Origin: Shewanella putrefaciens
GTDB taxonomy: Bacteria > Pseudomonadota > Gammaproteobacteria > Enterobacterales > Shewanellaceae
Direction of reading: 5' to 3'
Assembly (NCBI RefSeq): GCF_016406325.1
Contig: NZ_CP066370.1
Span: 3,100,001-3,164,000, forward strand
Length of the DNA: 64,000 nt
A program made the translations under genes and the position numbers. Numbering within the stretch: the stretch's first letter is position 1; each line of letters starts with the position of its first letter. Shown piece after piece: positions 47,195 to 56,609 of the stretch. The notes beneath the pieces were generated by a model, which did not search any database, was not told the origin of the DNA, and saw only the letters and a program-made list of their open reading frames with translations.

Positions 47195-48175
47195 TTACTC
47201 TCCGAATACGTACTTATCTATCATACCGACTAAACGGCCAATTTCGGGTTTAGTGATAGTATCATTTGCCCCTAATGAGATAGCTTTAATACGGTTATCT
47301 TCACTCATAAGAGATGAAAACATCACAATCGGCATTTGTCGGTACGCCTTAGATTCTCTTAAGCGTTTCACCAAATGCATGCCATCCATGCGAGGCATCT
47401 CAACATCCGTAATAATGGCGCTGACAAAATCAGAAATAGAGGCATTATCTTGATCAGCAAGGGTCTCAAATTCCATTAGCATTTCAAGGGCATCACCACC
47501 ATCTTTGGCTGTGATAATGTTGTAACCTGCGCTGCGAAGGGTATTTTCGATCATCTTACGAATAAAAGCGGAATCATCGACAATTAAAATCGTTTTTGCT
47601 TCACGTTTTGCCAGCATTTTGTCATTAATCACGACACTCCTATCGAGCGTGACATCGTACTTATCCATACTCAGTTCAGGATTAATGTCGGCAATAATTT
47701 TCTCAAAATCCAAGATCATAATGAGCATGCCATCACGACGAACTACGGCAACGACACAATCATTTTCACCGGCTTCTAAAAATTGACTCGGTGATTCAAC
47801 CTGCTCCCACGACACTCGATGAATACTACGAACGCTATCAATTAAAAAACCATTAATCATTTTATTAAAATCGGTGACAATAACGACTTTATGACTTAAA
47901 TCCGCAGGGGTTGGTATCCCTAACCAACCAGCAAGATCGACTAAAGGGATCAGCTTTTCTCGCAGCGAAAATACCCCAACCATATGCCGCTGGGCATTGG
48001 GGTAATCTGAGGTTTCTGGCACCCTAATCACTTCTCTCACTTTGGCGACATTAATACCGTAATGACACACTTTATGCCCACCGTTAGGCAGGACTTTATG
48101 CAGATGAAACTCAATAATTTCGAGTTCATTAGTGCCACTTTCAGTCAATATTTCTGATTTTTTAATTTCGTTCAT
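47195..48175 (-). CDS. cheV: Chemotaxis coupling protein CheV
   Basis: 326 residues: CheW-like coupling domain (about 10–175) with REVIRVPETSDYPNAQRHMVG and FSLREKLIPLVDLAGWLG, then a phospho-receiver domain (about 194–325) with ILIVDDSAFIRKM, the phospho-acceptor in ITDVEMPRMDG, and a conserved Lys in DTITKPEIG. It couples receptors to CheA and is tuned by phosphorylation. Orphan location, away from any chemotaxis cluster, as is frequent in Shewanella and Vibrio. Confidence 0.95.
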   Translation of the reverse strand: MNEIKKSEILTESGTNELEIIEFHLHKVLPNGGHKVCHYGINVAKVREVIRVPETSDYPNAQRHMVGVFSLREKLIPLVDLAGWLGIPTPADLSHKVVIVTDFNKMINGFLIDSVRSIHRVSWEQVESPSQFLEAGENDCVVAVVRRDGMLIMILDFEKIIADINPELSMDKYDVTLDRSVVINDKMLAKREAKTILIVDDSAFIRKMIENTLRSAGYNIITAKDGGDALEMLMEFETLADQDNASISDFVSAIITDVEMPRMDGMHLVKRLRESKAYRQMPIVMFSSLMSEDNRIKAISLGANDTITKPEIGRLVGMIDKYVFGE

Positions 48176-48417
48176 ATCAAACTCTCAACCTAGCTAATCA
48201 ACATGATAAAGATGTTTAATGATCAGTATAGGAAGGGATTTATACATTAGGCATGATAGTGTGACTTTTCGGTGATTTTACTTACTGATAAAGGTGATAA
48301 ATATAGGTGACTGGGTTTTGTCTCTGTGTATTAGCAGTTTTGTTTATAGGTTTTGTTTTAAGAGATAAGCCGCTAAACTAGCGGGCAATAAAACCCTTCG
48401 AAAATAGCCATAACCCC

Positions 48418-48843
48418 ATGCCGAAATTTAGCTCTACGTTTTCCTTCCCTGTACAAATCTATTACGAAGATACCGATTTTTCTGGCGTGGTTTACCACCC
48501 TAACTTTTTGAAATATTTCGAGCGTGCCCGTGAGCATGTGATTGGTGCCGAGCGGTTAAATGCACTATGGCAACAAAGTCAATTGGGTTTTGCCGTGTAT
48601 CGTACCGATATGGTATGCCATGAAGGTGTAGAGTTTGCCGATATTATTGATGTGCGTACTCAGTTTTATTTTGAAAGCAAGTACCGCACTGTATGGCAGC
48701 AAGAGATTTGGCGTCCACAGGGTAAAAAGCCTGCGGTTACTGCAACCATTGAGATGGTATGTATGAATAAAGCCCGCCAACTAGCACCTATGCCCGCAGA
48801 TTTAATCGCCGTCTTAAGCCTTGATTTCGACTCAAACGAATAA
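48418..48843 (+). CDS. Acyl-CoA thioesterase, YbgC/4HBT hot-dog fold
   Basis: 141 residues. The hot-dog signature YYEDTDFSGVVYHPNFLKYFERARE has the catalytic Asp of the 4-hydroxybenzoyl-CoA thioesterase group. Not next to tol-pal, so not the standard ybgC locus; function is a short-chain or aromatic acyl-CoA hydrolase by family only. The upstream leader has weak ribosome-binding features. Confidence 0.88.
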   Translation: MPKFSSTFSFPVQIYYEDTDFSGVVYHPNFLKYFERAREHVIGAERLNALWQQSQLGFAVYRTDMVCHEGVEFADIIDVRTQFYFESKYRTVWQQEIWRPQGKKPAVTATIEMVCMNKARQLAPMPADLIAVLSLDFDSNE

Positions 48844-48916
48844 CACTAACGTGCACTATATTGCACTATTACGACATTAAGTAACGACTACATAACTGGT
48901 TAGATTGAGTGGCAAA

Positions 48917-50413
48917 TTACGTCGCATAATGCAACTGTGCCCAGTTCATTTCAAGCTCAGCAGCACTCATGGGCTTTGCGTAATATAAACCTTGCAGGGT
49001 ATCAACGCCCATCGCCACTAACCTATCCCTAATCTCGAGCGTTTCAATACCTTCGACGGTCACTTGATAACCTAATTTTTTGGCGATATTGATACTGGCT
49101 TCGAGGATATATTCAGATGCCTTATCCCGTTCAAGATCCTGTAAAAAGGCTTTATCAATTTTGACTTCATTGACGGGCAAATGCTTTAAATAAGCCAAAG
49201 AAGAATGGCCCGTACCAAAATCATCAATCGCGAGACTAACCCCTAACGCACGAATTTTATCTAGGGTTTCTACGGCTTTATTTAAGTCAGCCATCAGCGT
49301 ACTTTCCGTAATTTCAATCATTAAAGATTCGGGAGGTAAATGATAATAAGCAAGGCGCGATGCAATTTCTTGGGGTAAGGTTTCACTGTCTAGATCCCGT
49401 GTAGAAAGGTTAACCGCTACACATAAATTAATCCCCGCGGTACGCCATTTTGCCTGTTGAGCTAAAACCTGTTCAAGGGCCCATTGACTCACCAAGTCAA
49501 TCATTCCGGCATATTCAGCCAGAGGAATAAACTCTCCAGGAGAAATAGTCCCAAGCTCCTCATGCTGCCAACGTATTAAGGCTTCGACTTGGGTACACAA
49601 CCCCGTTTGTATATTTTGCTTAGGTTGGTACACCATATATAAATGATTTTGCTGTAACCCTTTAGGAAGACTATCAATAATTTTGAGTTCTCGCAGTTGC
49701 CTTATATCATCATTCTCACTGTAACAGGCAATAGCACTGCGTGTTATACGCGCTTTTTTAAGGGCAAGATCGAGCCTTCGTAACATTTGGCTTGCATCAG
49801 CATGATGTGATTGAAGCTGCAAACATCCTATCTGCACACGAACACTCACTGGCGTATCATTGATACGAAAAGGCACTTGTAAACGACCACGTAAATGCAG
49901 TAATTGTTCTTCCGTCAGGTTTTGGTCATAGTAAAGAAAAAATTCATCACCGTTTAAACGAGCAATGAATCTAGGATTAAGGCTTAGGGAATATAAACGC
50001 TCAGCAAACTGCTTGAGTAAAATATCACCAAAGACAAAACCAAAGAGATCATTAACATAGCGAAAGCGATAAATATCAACTAAAACCATAGTCCCTCGAG
50101 TAAGCGGCATCATAGTGGCTAAAGTACGTTTTAGGCCCACTCGATTACTCAGCCCAGTAAGCTTATCTTTACCCATTCCAGCAGGCAGAGCGGTTAGCAT
50201 CTCATTTAAGGAATCATAAAGCGGTGCAAACTCTTGGGGAACCGCAGAAATGTTAAGGGGCCGACGCTCAATCTTTTGCTGATCAAGTTGACAACATAGT
50301 TGAGCCAAAAACCGTTGTTGCAGACGTTGCGAGTGATATTTTGTCAGCAGAATATATAGCACGCCTATCAGGATAATAAGCAATGCTATAGCGATAAATT
50401 CCATCCTGATCAT
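48917..50413 (-). CDS. GGDEF–EAL protein, probable c-di-GMP phosphodiesterase
   Basis: 498 residues. N-terminal membrane anchor (FIAIALLIILIGVLYILL), GGDEF domain (about 82–232) and EAL domain (about 245–495). The cyclase motif reads NGDEF at residues 154–158 instead of GGDEF, and the product-inhibition RxxD site is not evident, so the cyclase is likely weak or only regulatory. The EAL domain keeps the catalytic set: EALIRW (277–282), NLSTRD, EITEST, DDFGTGHSSLAYL and IDKAFLQDL, so it should degrade c-di-GMP. It lies 35 bases after the HDOD gene on the same strand, suggesting an operon. Confidence 0.92.
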   Translation of the reverse strand: MIRMEFIAIALLIILIGVLYILLTKYHSQRLQQRFLAQLCCQLDQQKIERRPLNISAVPQEFAPLYDSLNEMLTALPAGMGKDKLTGLSNRVGLKRTLATMMPLTRGTMVLVDIYRFRYVNDLFGFVFGDILLKQFAERLYSLSLNPRFIARLNGDEFFLYYDQNLTEEQLLHLRGRLQVPFRINDTPVSVRVQIGCLQLQSHHADASQMLRRLDLALKKARITRSAIACYSENDDIRQLRELKIIDSLPKGLQQNHLYMVYQPKQNIQTGLCTQVEALIRWQHEELGTISPGEFIPLAEYAGMIDLVSQWALEQVLAQQAKWRTAGINLCVAVNLSTRDLDSETLPQEIASRLAYYHLPPESLMIEITESTLMADLNKAVETLDKIRALGVSLAIDDFGTGHSSLAYLKHLPVNEVKIDKAFLQDLERDKASEYILEASINIAKKLGYQVTVEGIETLEIRDRLVAMGVDTLQGLYYAKPMSAAELEMNWAQLHYAT

Positions 50414-50447
50414 ACCTAGGCCTCAACCTTAGCGCGCAGCCTAACTG

Positions 50448-51290
50448 CTATTGGTAACTTTCTCTAATTGAATGGAATTTTTCCATAAACTCATCACTGG
50501 CTAACGCATCCGCTGTCACAGGTAATCCCCTAGCAACAAACACATCAAGGCGCTGTTCAAGCTCGGTACCTGCACGTAATTCACCAGTATAAAAAGCGGC
50601 TGCACGGATAAAATCTAAGTAAGTGACATGTTCTGGTAGATAAGGCAAATCGGCCCAACGTTCAACTACGGCCATAACGTCAGGTGCAAAGTCCCAACTT
50701 TTTAATACCGCGCGCCCAAGCGGGCCCTGCATTTTTCGCACTAAAGATCTTAATTGTTCGATACTGGCAAACAGCTCTGGATGTGTCTCAGCCTCGGTAA
50801 GCACGGGTAAAGCACCAATATTATGGACTAATCCCGCCAAGGTTAGAGTGTCAAAGTTAAGCCCACTATTGGGTTTACTTTTATTGTACATGTGCAATAT
50901 AGCGCAAGCTGCGGCAGTAACATCAATCGAAGTACGCCACACTTCATCCATCACTTCCCACACCATTTCATTGGTGGAGATAAAGAGTTGCTCCATCGCC
51001 ACAGAAGTCGCAATACTTTTGATCTGAATTAACCCAATTCGGGAAACCGCGCCACTAATACTTTCTGCGGGAACACCACGGCTGTATAAAGCACTATTGG
51101 CTACTTTGATAATACGAGCTGAAATCGCCGCATCCTGGCCTATCACTTCAGCCACTTGTTTAAGGCTTGCATCTGGGCGCCCGACAACTTCCTGCACCCG
51201 CATTGCCACTTCTGGCAAGGTAGGTAACACGAGGGCATCCTCTTTTAGTTTTTTTAATAGTCCGACTAACAGTAGATGTTCAGTAGACAT
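50448..51290 (-). CDS. HDOD domain protein
   Basis: 280 residues from the ATG at 51290, which has GGGAG five bases upstream; ATG at 51302 and TTG at 51305 are alternatives. The HDOD domain covers about 18–215: LPTLPEVAMRVQEVVGRPDASLKQVAEVIGQD, ARIIKVANSALYSR and AGLVHNIGALPVLTE. HDOD proteins lack a complete HD catalytic site and act in signalling. Co-directional with and directly upstream of the GGDEF–EAL gene, so it may share its pathway. Confidence 0.9.
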   Translation of the reverse strand: MSTEHLLLVGLLKKLKEDALVLPTLPEVAMRVQEVVGRPDASLKQVAEVIGQDAAISARIIKVANSALYSRGVPAESISGAVSRIGLIQIKSIATSVAMEQLFISTNEMVWEVMDEVWRTSIDVTAAACAILHMYNKSKPNSGLNFDTLTLAGLVHNIGALPVLTEAETHPELFASIEQLRSLVRKMQGPLGRAVLKSWDFAPDVMAVVERWADLPYLPEHVTYLDFIRAAAFYTGELRAGTELEQRLDVFVARGLPVTADALASDEFMEKFHSIRESYQ

Positions 51291-51592
51291 CTTAGCTCCC
51301 ATCAATCTATCAACATATCAACATAAACATTGGATAGTTGGAGTATATCAGTTGGCTGTGATGAGATGGGTAGAAAAAGCAGCAGAGGTTAATAATTTGT
51401 AAGATGACAGTATTCATTTTCCCCGTAGAACACTTTTCTCACCCATGTCTTAAAGATTAAAACGCTTATATTCGCAAAGTGTGAAGAACAACTAAAGTTA
51501 GGCGCCGCCATTTGCATAACCCTACCCCCATTGTGTAAAATGCCGCCCCCGCGCACTGCGCCTCTATCGTACTAATCAATTCGAGAGTCATT

Positions 51593-52960
51593 ATGTTTAA
51601 ACCAGAGCTACTATCCCCTGCCGGGACGCTGAAAAATATGCGCTACGCCTTTGCCTATGGTGCAGATGCAGTGTATGCCGGTCAGCCAAGATATAGCTTA
51701 AGGGTACGTAATAACGACTTTAAGATGGAAAACCTTGCCACTGGTATTGAAGAAGCCCATGCGCTCGGTAAGAAGCTCTATGTGGTCAGCAATATTGCCC
51801 CCCACAATGCCAAGCTCAAAACCTATATCAAGGACATGGAACCCGTAGTGGCGATGAAGCCAGATGCGCTGATCATGTCAGATCCGGGTTTAATCATGAT
51901 GGTGCGTGAGGCCTTTCCCGATCAAGTGGTGCATTTATCCGTGCAGGCGAATGCCATCAACTGGGCCTCGGTCAAGTTTTGGCAAACCCAAGGGATTAAG
52001 CGCGTGATCCTGTCCCGCGAATTGTCCTTAGATGAAATTGAAGAAATTCGTCAGCGCTGCCCTGATATTGAACTCGAAGTGTTTGTCCATGGCGCTCTGT
52101 GTATGGCCTATTCTGGCCGTTGTTTACTCTCGGGTTATATCAACAAACGCGATCCTAACCAAGGCACTTGTACTAACGCTTGTCGCTGGAAATACGATGT
52201 ACACGAAGCGCAGCAAAACGACAGTGGCGATATTATTGCTATGCCTAATGCGGTGCAAATTGAAACGCCCACCACCTTAGGGGCAGGCGCTCCGACAGAT
52301 CAAATTTTCCTGTTACAGGAAGCTAATCGCCCCGGCGAATATATGCCAGCCTTTGAAGACGAACATGGCACTTATATCATGAACTCTAAGGACTTACGTG
52401 CAATCCAACATGTAGAGCGCCTGACTAAAATGGGGATTGACTCACTCAAAATCGAAGGCCGTACTAAGTCTTTCTATTATGTCGCGCGTACTGCGCAGCT
52501 CTATCGCCAAGCCATTGAAGATGCTGCATCGGGCAAAACCTTTGATCGTAGCCTGATGAACCAGTTAGAAGGGCTCGCCCATCGCGGCTATACCGAAGGC
52601 TTTTTACGTCGCCATGTGCATGATGAATATCAAAACTACGACTATGGTTACTCAGTCAGTGACACACAACAATTTGTGGGTGAACTGACAGGCAAACGTA
52701 ACCTAGCAGGCCTTGCTGAAATCGAAGTAAAAAACAAGTTTTCCGTGGGTGACAGTGTTGAGCTAATGACGCCGCAGGGTAATATGAACCTAACAATTGA
52801 ACACCTAGAAAATCGCAAAGCTGAAGCGGTTGAAGCAGGTCTTGGTTCAGGGCACACTGTATATCTGCCCGTACCGAAGGAAGTCGATTTAAGCCACGGT
52901 ATTTTACTGCGTAACCTGCCCCAAGGTCAGGATACTCGCAACCCACATGAACTAGGTTAA
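51593..52960 (+). CDS. trhP: tRNA 5-hydroxyuridine synthesis protein TrhP (YegQ, U32 family)
   Basis: Peptidase U32-family protein that in E. coli is needed for hydroxylation of uridine 34 in tRNAs under prephenate-dependent conditions. 455 residues. Typical start MFKPELLSPAGTLKNMRYAF; conserved Cys in FVHGALCMAYSGRCLLSGY and DPNQGTCTNACRWKYD, which bind an iron–sulfur cluster in related U32 proteins; C-terminal beta domain (about 365–455). Three bases after the stop begins a ferredoxin gene, so they are translationally coupled. Confidence 0.93.
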   Translation: MFKPELLSPAGTLKNMRYAFAYGADAVYAGQPRYSLRVRNNDFKMENLATGIEEAHALGKKLYVVSNIAPHNAKLKTYIKDMEPVVAMKPDALIMSDPGLIMMVREAFPDQVVHLSVQANAINWASVKFWQTQGIKRVILSRELSLDEIEEIRQRCPDIELEVFVHGALCMAYSGRCLLSGYINKRDPNQGTCTNACRWKYDVHEAQQNDSGDIIAMPNAVQIETPTTLGAGAPTDQIFLLQEANRPGEYMPAFEDEHGTYIMNSKDLRAIQHVERLTKMGIDSLKIEGRTKSFYYVARTAQLYRQAIEDAASGKTFDRSLMNQLEGLAHRGYTEGFLRRHVHDEYQNYDYGYSVSDTQQFVGELTGKRNLAGLAEIEVKNKFSVGDSVELMTPQGNMNLTIEHLENRKAEAVEAGLGSGHTVYLPVPKEVDLSHGILLRNLPQGQDTRNPHELG

Positions 52961-52963
52961 GGT

Positions 52964-53215
52964 ATGGCATTACTGATCGACGATAGCTGCATCAACTGCG
53001 ACATGTGCGAGCCTGAGTGTCCTAATCAGGCGATCACTATGGGTGAAGAGATCTATGAAATCGACCCTGATCGCTGCACTGAATGCGTTGGTCATTATGA
53101 TAAACCGACCTGCGTCTCTGTTTGCCCAATTGATTGCATCGACCCCGATCCGAATCACGTTGAGTCGCAGGACGAACTGTTAGTCAAATTTGCAGTGCTA
53201 ACACAAAAGATCTAG
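52964..53215 (+). CDS. yfhL: YfhL family 4Fe-4S dicluster ferredoxin
   Basis: 83 residues with two cluster motifs: CINCDMCEPECP and CTECVGHY…CVSVCP with the spacing insert typical of YfhL-like 2[4Fe-4S] ferredoxins. Soluble electron carrier. Its position three bases after trhP suggests that it supplies electrons to, or helps mature, TrhP; this is inference. A strong terminator lies about 18 bases after the stop. Confidence 0.93.
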   Translation: MALLIDDSCINCDMCEPECPNQAITMGEEIYEIDPDRCTECVGHYDKPTCVSVCPIDCIDPDPNHVESQDELLVKFAVLTQKI

Positions 53216-53233
53216 TCATAGGTGCCACTAATC

Positions 53234-53265
53234 AAAAAGCCCTGAGAGTAAACTCAGGGCTTTTG
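53234..53265 (+). terminator. Rho-independent terminator after the ferredoxin gene
   Basis: AAAAAGCCCTGAG and CTCAGGGCTTTT pair over a short loop with terminal A/T runs. Confidence 0.92.
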
Positions 53266-53310
53266 CTTTATCCCTACCAAACAATATTAATCTCGAAATA
53301 TCAACACGCC

Positions 53311-53847
53311 CTAGTTAAAACTGGGGGATTTACTCAGAATCACCGTTGGCTTAGCCTCTATTTGTAATCGCTCAATGATCGCTGCCAGCTTTTCGATACT
53401 CAGACGTATCGGCGTTGGCATTGTTGAAAATTCGATGCTGAGTAATAGGTTTTTCACCTCAAGCCCCAATTCTGTATCCCCTTCAATATTCAGCTTACGC
53501 TGAAAAAATAACGTGTCAGGGTCTTCTTTGGCTGCTGCAACTAACACTAATTCTGCAGAGTTGGCACTAAAGGTAACCTGCGCCTGAGTTAACTCTCTCA
53601 CTTGCCATTGACCATCAAAAGTCACTTCAAAATTCAGGTGTAAATCCTCAACTCGAATAGCAACCCATTTTCCTGCTAAAAAGTCCAGTTCATCATCCGC
53701 TGCCTGCGAAGCAAGCAAAAGCCCAAGCAATTGGCTAATCACTTTAGCCTTAAGGCTAAAAGGGACTTTTGCGAGGGGAAAACTCATCAACTTAGGTGTA
53801 ATTTCAAGGAGTTGTTTTGCTAATTTTGCTGAAAAAACAGCGGACAT
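53311..53847 (-). CDS. ubiT: Ubiquinone biosynthesis accessory factor UbiT
   Basis: SCP2-domain lipid-binding protein that, with UbiU and UbiV, supports O2-independent ubiquinone synthesis. 178 residues from the ATG at 53847 (TAGGG nine bases upstream). SCP2 domain about 40–145 with FAGKW-like LAGKWVAIRVEDLHLNFEVTF-type strands and LFFQRKLNIEGDTELGLEVKNLL. Divergent from ubiU, the same arrangement as in E. coli. Confidence 0.9.
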   Translation of the reverse strand: MSAVFSAKLAKQLLEITPKLMSFPLAKVPFSLKAKVISQLLGLLLASQAADDELDFLAGKWVAIRVEDLHLNFEVTFDGQWQVRELTQAQVTFSANSAELVLVAAAKEDPDTLFFQRKLNIEGDTELGLEVKNLLLSIEFSTMPTPIRLSIEKLAAIIERLQIEAKPTVILSKSPSFN

Positions 53848-53912
53848 AATCAATACCCTACAAAAATAAAACACGATATGTCCCAGTTTAGCGGGATTTT
53901 ATGATCTTAAAC

Positions 53913-53926
53913 CTGTTTTAAATCAA
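53913..53926. promoter_or_regulatory. FNR/EtrA-like site between ubiT and ubiU
   Basis: CTGTT-TTAA-ATCAA matches the FNR consensus TTGAT-N4-ATCAA at 8 of 10 positions, with one perfect half-site. It lies 60 bases before the ubiU start in the shared ubiT/ubiU control region. In E. coli this pathway is induced anaerobically by FNR. Confidence 0.45.
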
Positions 53927-53985
53927 TTCACCACGATTCAATCTTGCCTAAACTCAGCGGCTATCTATTTATCGGGAGCATAAAT

Positions 53986-54987
53986 ATGGAGCTTTTGTGT
54001 CCAGCAGGCAATTTGGCCTCACTCAAATCGGCACTGCAAGCCGGTGCAGACGCTGTGTATCTAGGGTTAAAAGACGATACCAATGCACGTTCATTTGCGG
54101 GATTAAACTTCACCCCAGCAAAGCTACAGGAAGCCACTGAGCTTACACATATACGCGGTAAGAAAATCTTTTTAACCTTAAACACATTTCCAAAACCAGG
54201 TGAAGAACACCGTTGGTATCAAGCAATAGATTTAGCCGCCAAACTCAATATGGATGCATTGATTGTTGCCGATCTTTCTTTGCTCGATTATGCCCATAAA
54301 CATTATCCGCAGTTGCCACTGCATCTTTCTGTGCAGGCAAGCGCGACCAATCTGGGTGCCCTGAGTTTTTATAAAGACGCCTTCAATATTGCCCGCGTGG
54401 TTTTACCTCGGGTGCTCTCGATGAAACAAGTGCGCGATCTTGCTAAAGTCAGCCCCGTAGATTTAGAAGTGTTCGCCTTTGGCAGTCTGTGCATTATGGC
54501 TGAAGGGCGGTGTCATCTGTCCTCCTATGTTACTGGGCAATCGCCCAACACGGGCGGTTCTTGTTCACCAGCCAAACACGTACGCTGGCAAGAAGAAGGA
54601 CAAGATAGATTAACTCGACTCAATGATGTCCTTATTGATAAATCAGCCTTAGATGAGCAAATGGGTTACCCCGTGGTCTGTAAAGGCCGTTATCTCACCG
54701 AAGATCAGGACTCGCCCCAGTATTTACTTGAGTCTCCGACCAGTTTAAACACCTTAAGCCTTCTGCCTGAACTGGCTAAGGCTGGCATAGTGTCCTTAAA
54801 AATTGAAGGCCGTCAGCGTAGCCCTGCTTATGTTGAGCAAGTGACTAAAGTCTGGCGTCAAGCCATCGATACCTATCTGGAAAATCCCGATAAATTTCAC
54901 AGTCAACCCCATTGGGAACAGGCCTTAGCGAAGGTTTCTGAAGGGCAGATCACAACGCTTGGTGCCTACGAGCGCAACTGGCAATAA
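53986..54987 (+). CDS. ubiU: O2-independent ubiquinone hydroxylase subunit UbiU
   Basis: U32-family iron–sulfur protein; with UbiV it hydroxylates the ubiquinone ring without oxygen, using prephenate. 333 residues from the ATG at 53986 (GGGAG seven bases upstream). The start MELLCPAGNLASLKSALQAG is diagnostic. The four cluster ligands are at C169, C176, C193 and C232 (GSLCIMAEGRCHL, GSCSPAK, VVCKGRYL), the same numbers as in E. coli. Precedes ubiV by 41 bases. Confidence 0.96.
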   Translation: MELLCPAGNLASLKSALQAGADAVYLGLKDDTNARSFAGLNFTPAKLQEATELTHIRGKKIFLTLNTFPKPGEEHRWYQAIDLAAKLNMDALIVADLSLLDYAHKHYPQLPLHLSVQASATNLGALSFYKDAFNIARVVLPRVLSMKQVRDLAKVSPVDLEVFAFGSLCIMAEGRCHLSSYVTGQSPNTGGSCSPAKHVRWQEEGQDRLTRLNDVLIDKSALDEQMGYPVVCKGRYLTEDQDSPQYLLESPTSLNTLSLLPELAKAGIVSLKIEGRQRSPAYVEQVTKVWRQAIDTYLENPDKFHSQPHWEQALAKVSEGQITTLGAYERNWQ

Positions 54988-55028
54988 GCAGAAATGCTCA
55001 ACCAACAGACTGAAAGTAAGGAAGAGTT

Positions 55029-55904
55029 ATGCGTATTTCCCTAGGACCATTACTGTATTGCTGGCAAAAACAACAGGTCATGGCCTTTTACCAACAAGTT
55101 GCAGCCAGCCAAATTCCGCTCGTCTATTTAGGAGAAGCTGTCTGTAGCCGCAGACGCGAACTCAAATGGGGGGATTATTTTGAGCTTGCGCAAATGCTCA
55201 AGCAGGCTGGTAAAGAAGTGGTGATTTCAACACTGGCATTAATTGAAGCGTCATCGGAATATACCGAGCTTAAGCGTCAAGTCGATAATGGCGAATTTAT
55301 GATAGAAGCTAATGACATGGCTGCAGTCTACCTCGCCAAAGAACACAAATTACCCTTTGTCTGCGGTGCGAGTATCAACAATTATAACCGAGCTAGCCTA
55401 GATATTTTACATGGCTTTGGTATGCAACGATTTGTGATGCCTGTGGAATTATCTAAGGCTTGGCTACAGCATGTTATACAAAATAAACCCGCTTTTGAGG
55501 TAGAAGTTTTTGGCCATGGCTATTTACCTCTGGCTCATTCAGCGCGCTGTTTTACTGCAAGACACAAACAACTCACTAAAGACAGTTGTGAAACAATTTG
55601 CCGCCAATATAGCAAGGGGCTGCTCGCTCAAACCCAAGAGATGCAGCCGCTATTAAGGCTTAATGGTATTCAAACCCAATCTGCAGCTTGTTTAGATTTA
55701 AGCAGTGAAATCGCAGCAATGAATACAATGGGAGTGGATGTATTTAGAGTCTCACCTAGCGGTACAGAATCGATCGCGCGAGCCGAAACCTTAATCGAAA
55801 CCCTTAACACGCCAGAAATGGCACTCAATGCTCCTATAAACGGTGAACAATGTGATGGTTATTGGTTTGGTGAAGCTGGCCTGACTATTCATCACGCAAC
55901 CTAG
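55029..55904 (+). CDS. ubiV: O2-independent ubiquinone hydroxylase subunit UbiV
   Basis: Partner of UbiU, 291 residues. Iron–sulfur ligands C39 (LGEAVCSRR) and C174, C187, C191 (SARCFTARHK, DSCETICRQY). It begins MRISLGPLLYCWQKQQVMAF, with AAGGAAGAG before the ATG. The E. coli order ubiU–ubiV is kept. Its 3' end is convergent with a DUF998 gene 24 bases away, without an obvious terminator. Confidence 0.96.
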   Translation: MRISLGPLLYCWQKQQVMAFYQQVAASQIPLVYLGEAVCSRRRELKWGDYFELAQMLKQAGKEVVISTLALIEASSEYTELKRQVDNGEFMIEANDMAAVYLAKEHKLPFVCGASINNYNRASLDILHGFGMQRFVMPVELSKAWLQHVIQNKPAFEVEVFGHGYLPLAHSARCFTARHKQLTKDSCETICRQYSKGLLAQTQEMQPLLRLNGIQTQSAACLDLSSEIAAMNTMGVDVFRVSPSGTESIARAETLIETLNTPEMALNAPINGEQCDGYWFGEAGLTIHHAT

Positions 55905-55928
55905 TAACTGACGCCAACGAAGTCAGCC

Positions 55929-56609
55929 TCAATGATCAACCTTTGGGTTATAGGTTAGTTGACTTAAAAGCAGTACCGTCATCCAACACAATAAACTACC
56001 AAGCCCTATCCATTCTAGTAGCGCTGGCCACCATGGTGTGGGTCTTGGAAGTTGTTGCACCATTTCTTGATAGAAAGGCCTATCGCCTTCTGTTAAGCCC
56101 AATTCCAATTGCGGCGCGTACAAAAACATCATCATGCTACAGAGCACTATCAAGGCTAATAACCAAGTCCAACGTCCGAATGCAGAACGGCCAACACTGG
56201 CCAAGATTAAATAGAATATTGCACTTAGGCTGCCAAAATAAAAAAACCATTTCAGCCCTAAAATATGTAAATGGTATACATTAACGGGGAATAAACCGAC
56301 CCAAGCTAACGCAAAGAAGGTTAGGGCTAAACAGATAAAAAAAGGATATCCCCAACATGAAGTGACATTCTGTAATGAAGACAAACAATAAAAAACGATA
56401 CTTAAACTGCCGAAGAATAATCCACCATTTAGGATAACTGCGAAGGGAGAATGTCCATATGTCCCTAATTCACTTAAAGTATGATTGAGAAAGTTGAAAT
56501 ACTGCTCATTTGAAGAATGAAAACCCAGTACCGACACAATAATCCCGAGCAATAACCCAAAGATACCAAGAAAACCAAATTTAGTGGCAAGTGCAGAACT
56601 CTTTTTCAT
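55929..56609 (-). CDS. DUF998 family membrane protein
   Basis: 226 residues with about six hydrophobic segments. The start (KFGFLGIFGLLLGIIVSVLG) and NHTLSELGTYGHSPFAVILNGGLFFGS are characteristic of DUF998, a family of multi-pass membrane proteins without known function. The region after it towards 57325 is non-coding, so its promoter lies there. No operon partner. Confidence 0.82.
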   Translation of the reverse strand: MKKSSALATKFGFLGIFGLLLGIIVSVLGFHSSNEQYFNFLNHTLSELGTYGHSPFAVILNGGLFFGSLSIVFYCLSSLQNVTSCWGYPFFICLALTFFALAWVGLFPVNVYHLHILGLKWFFYFGSLSAIFYLILASVGRSAFGRWTWLLALIVLCSMMMFLYAPQLELGLTEGDRPFYQEMVQQLPRPTPWWPALLEWIGLGSLLCWMTVLLLSQLTYNPKVDH

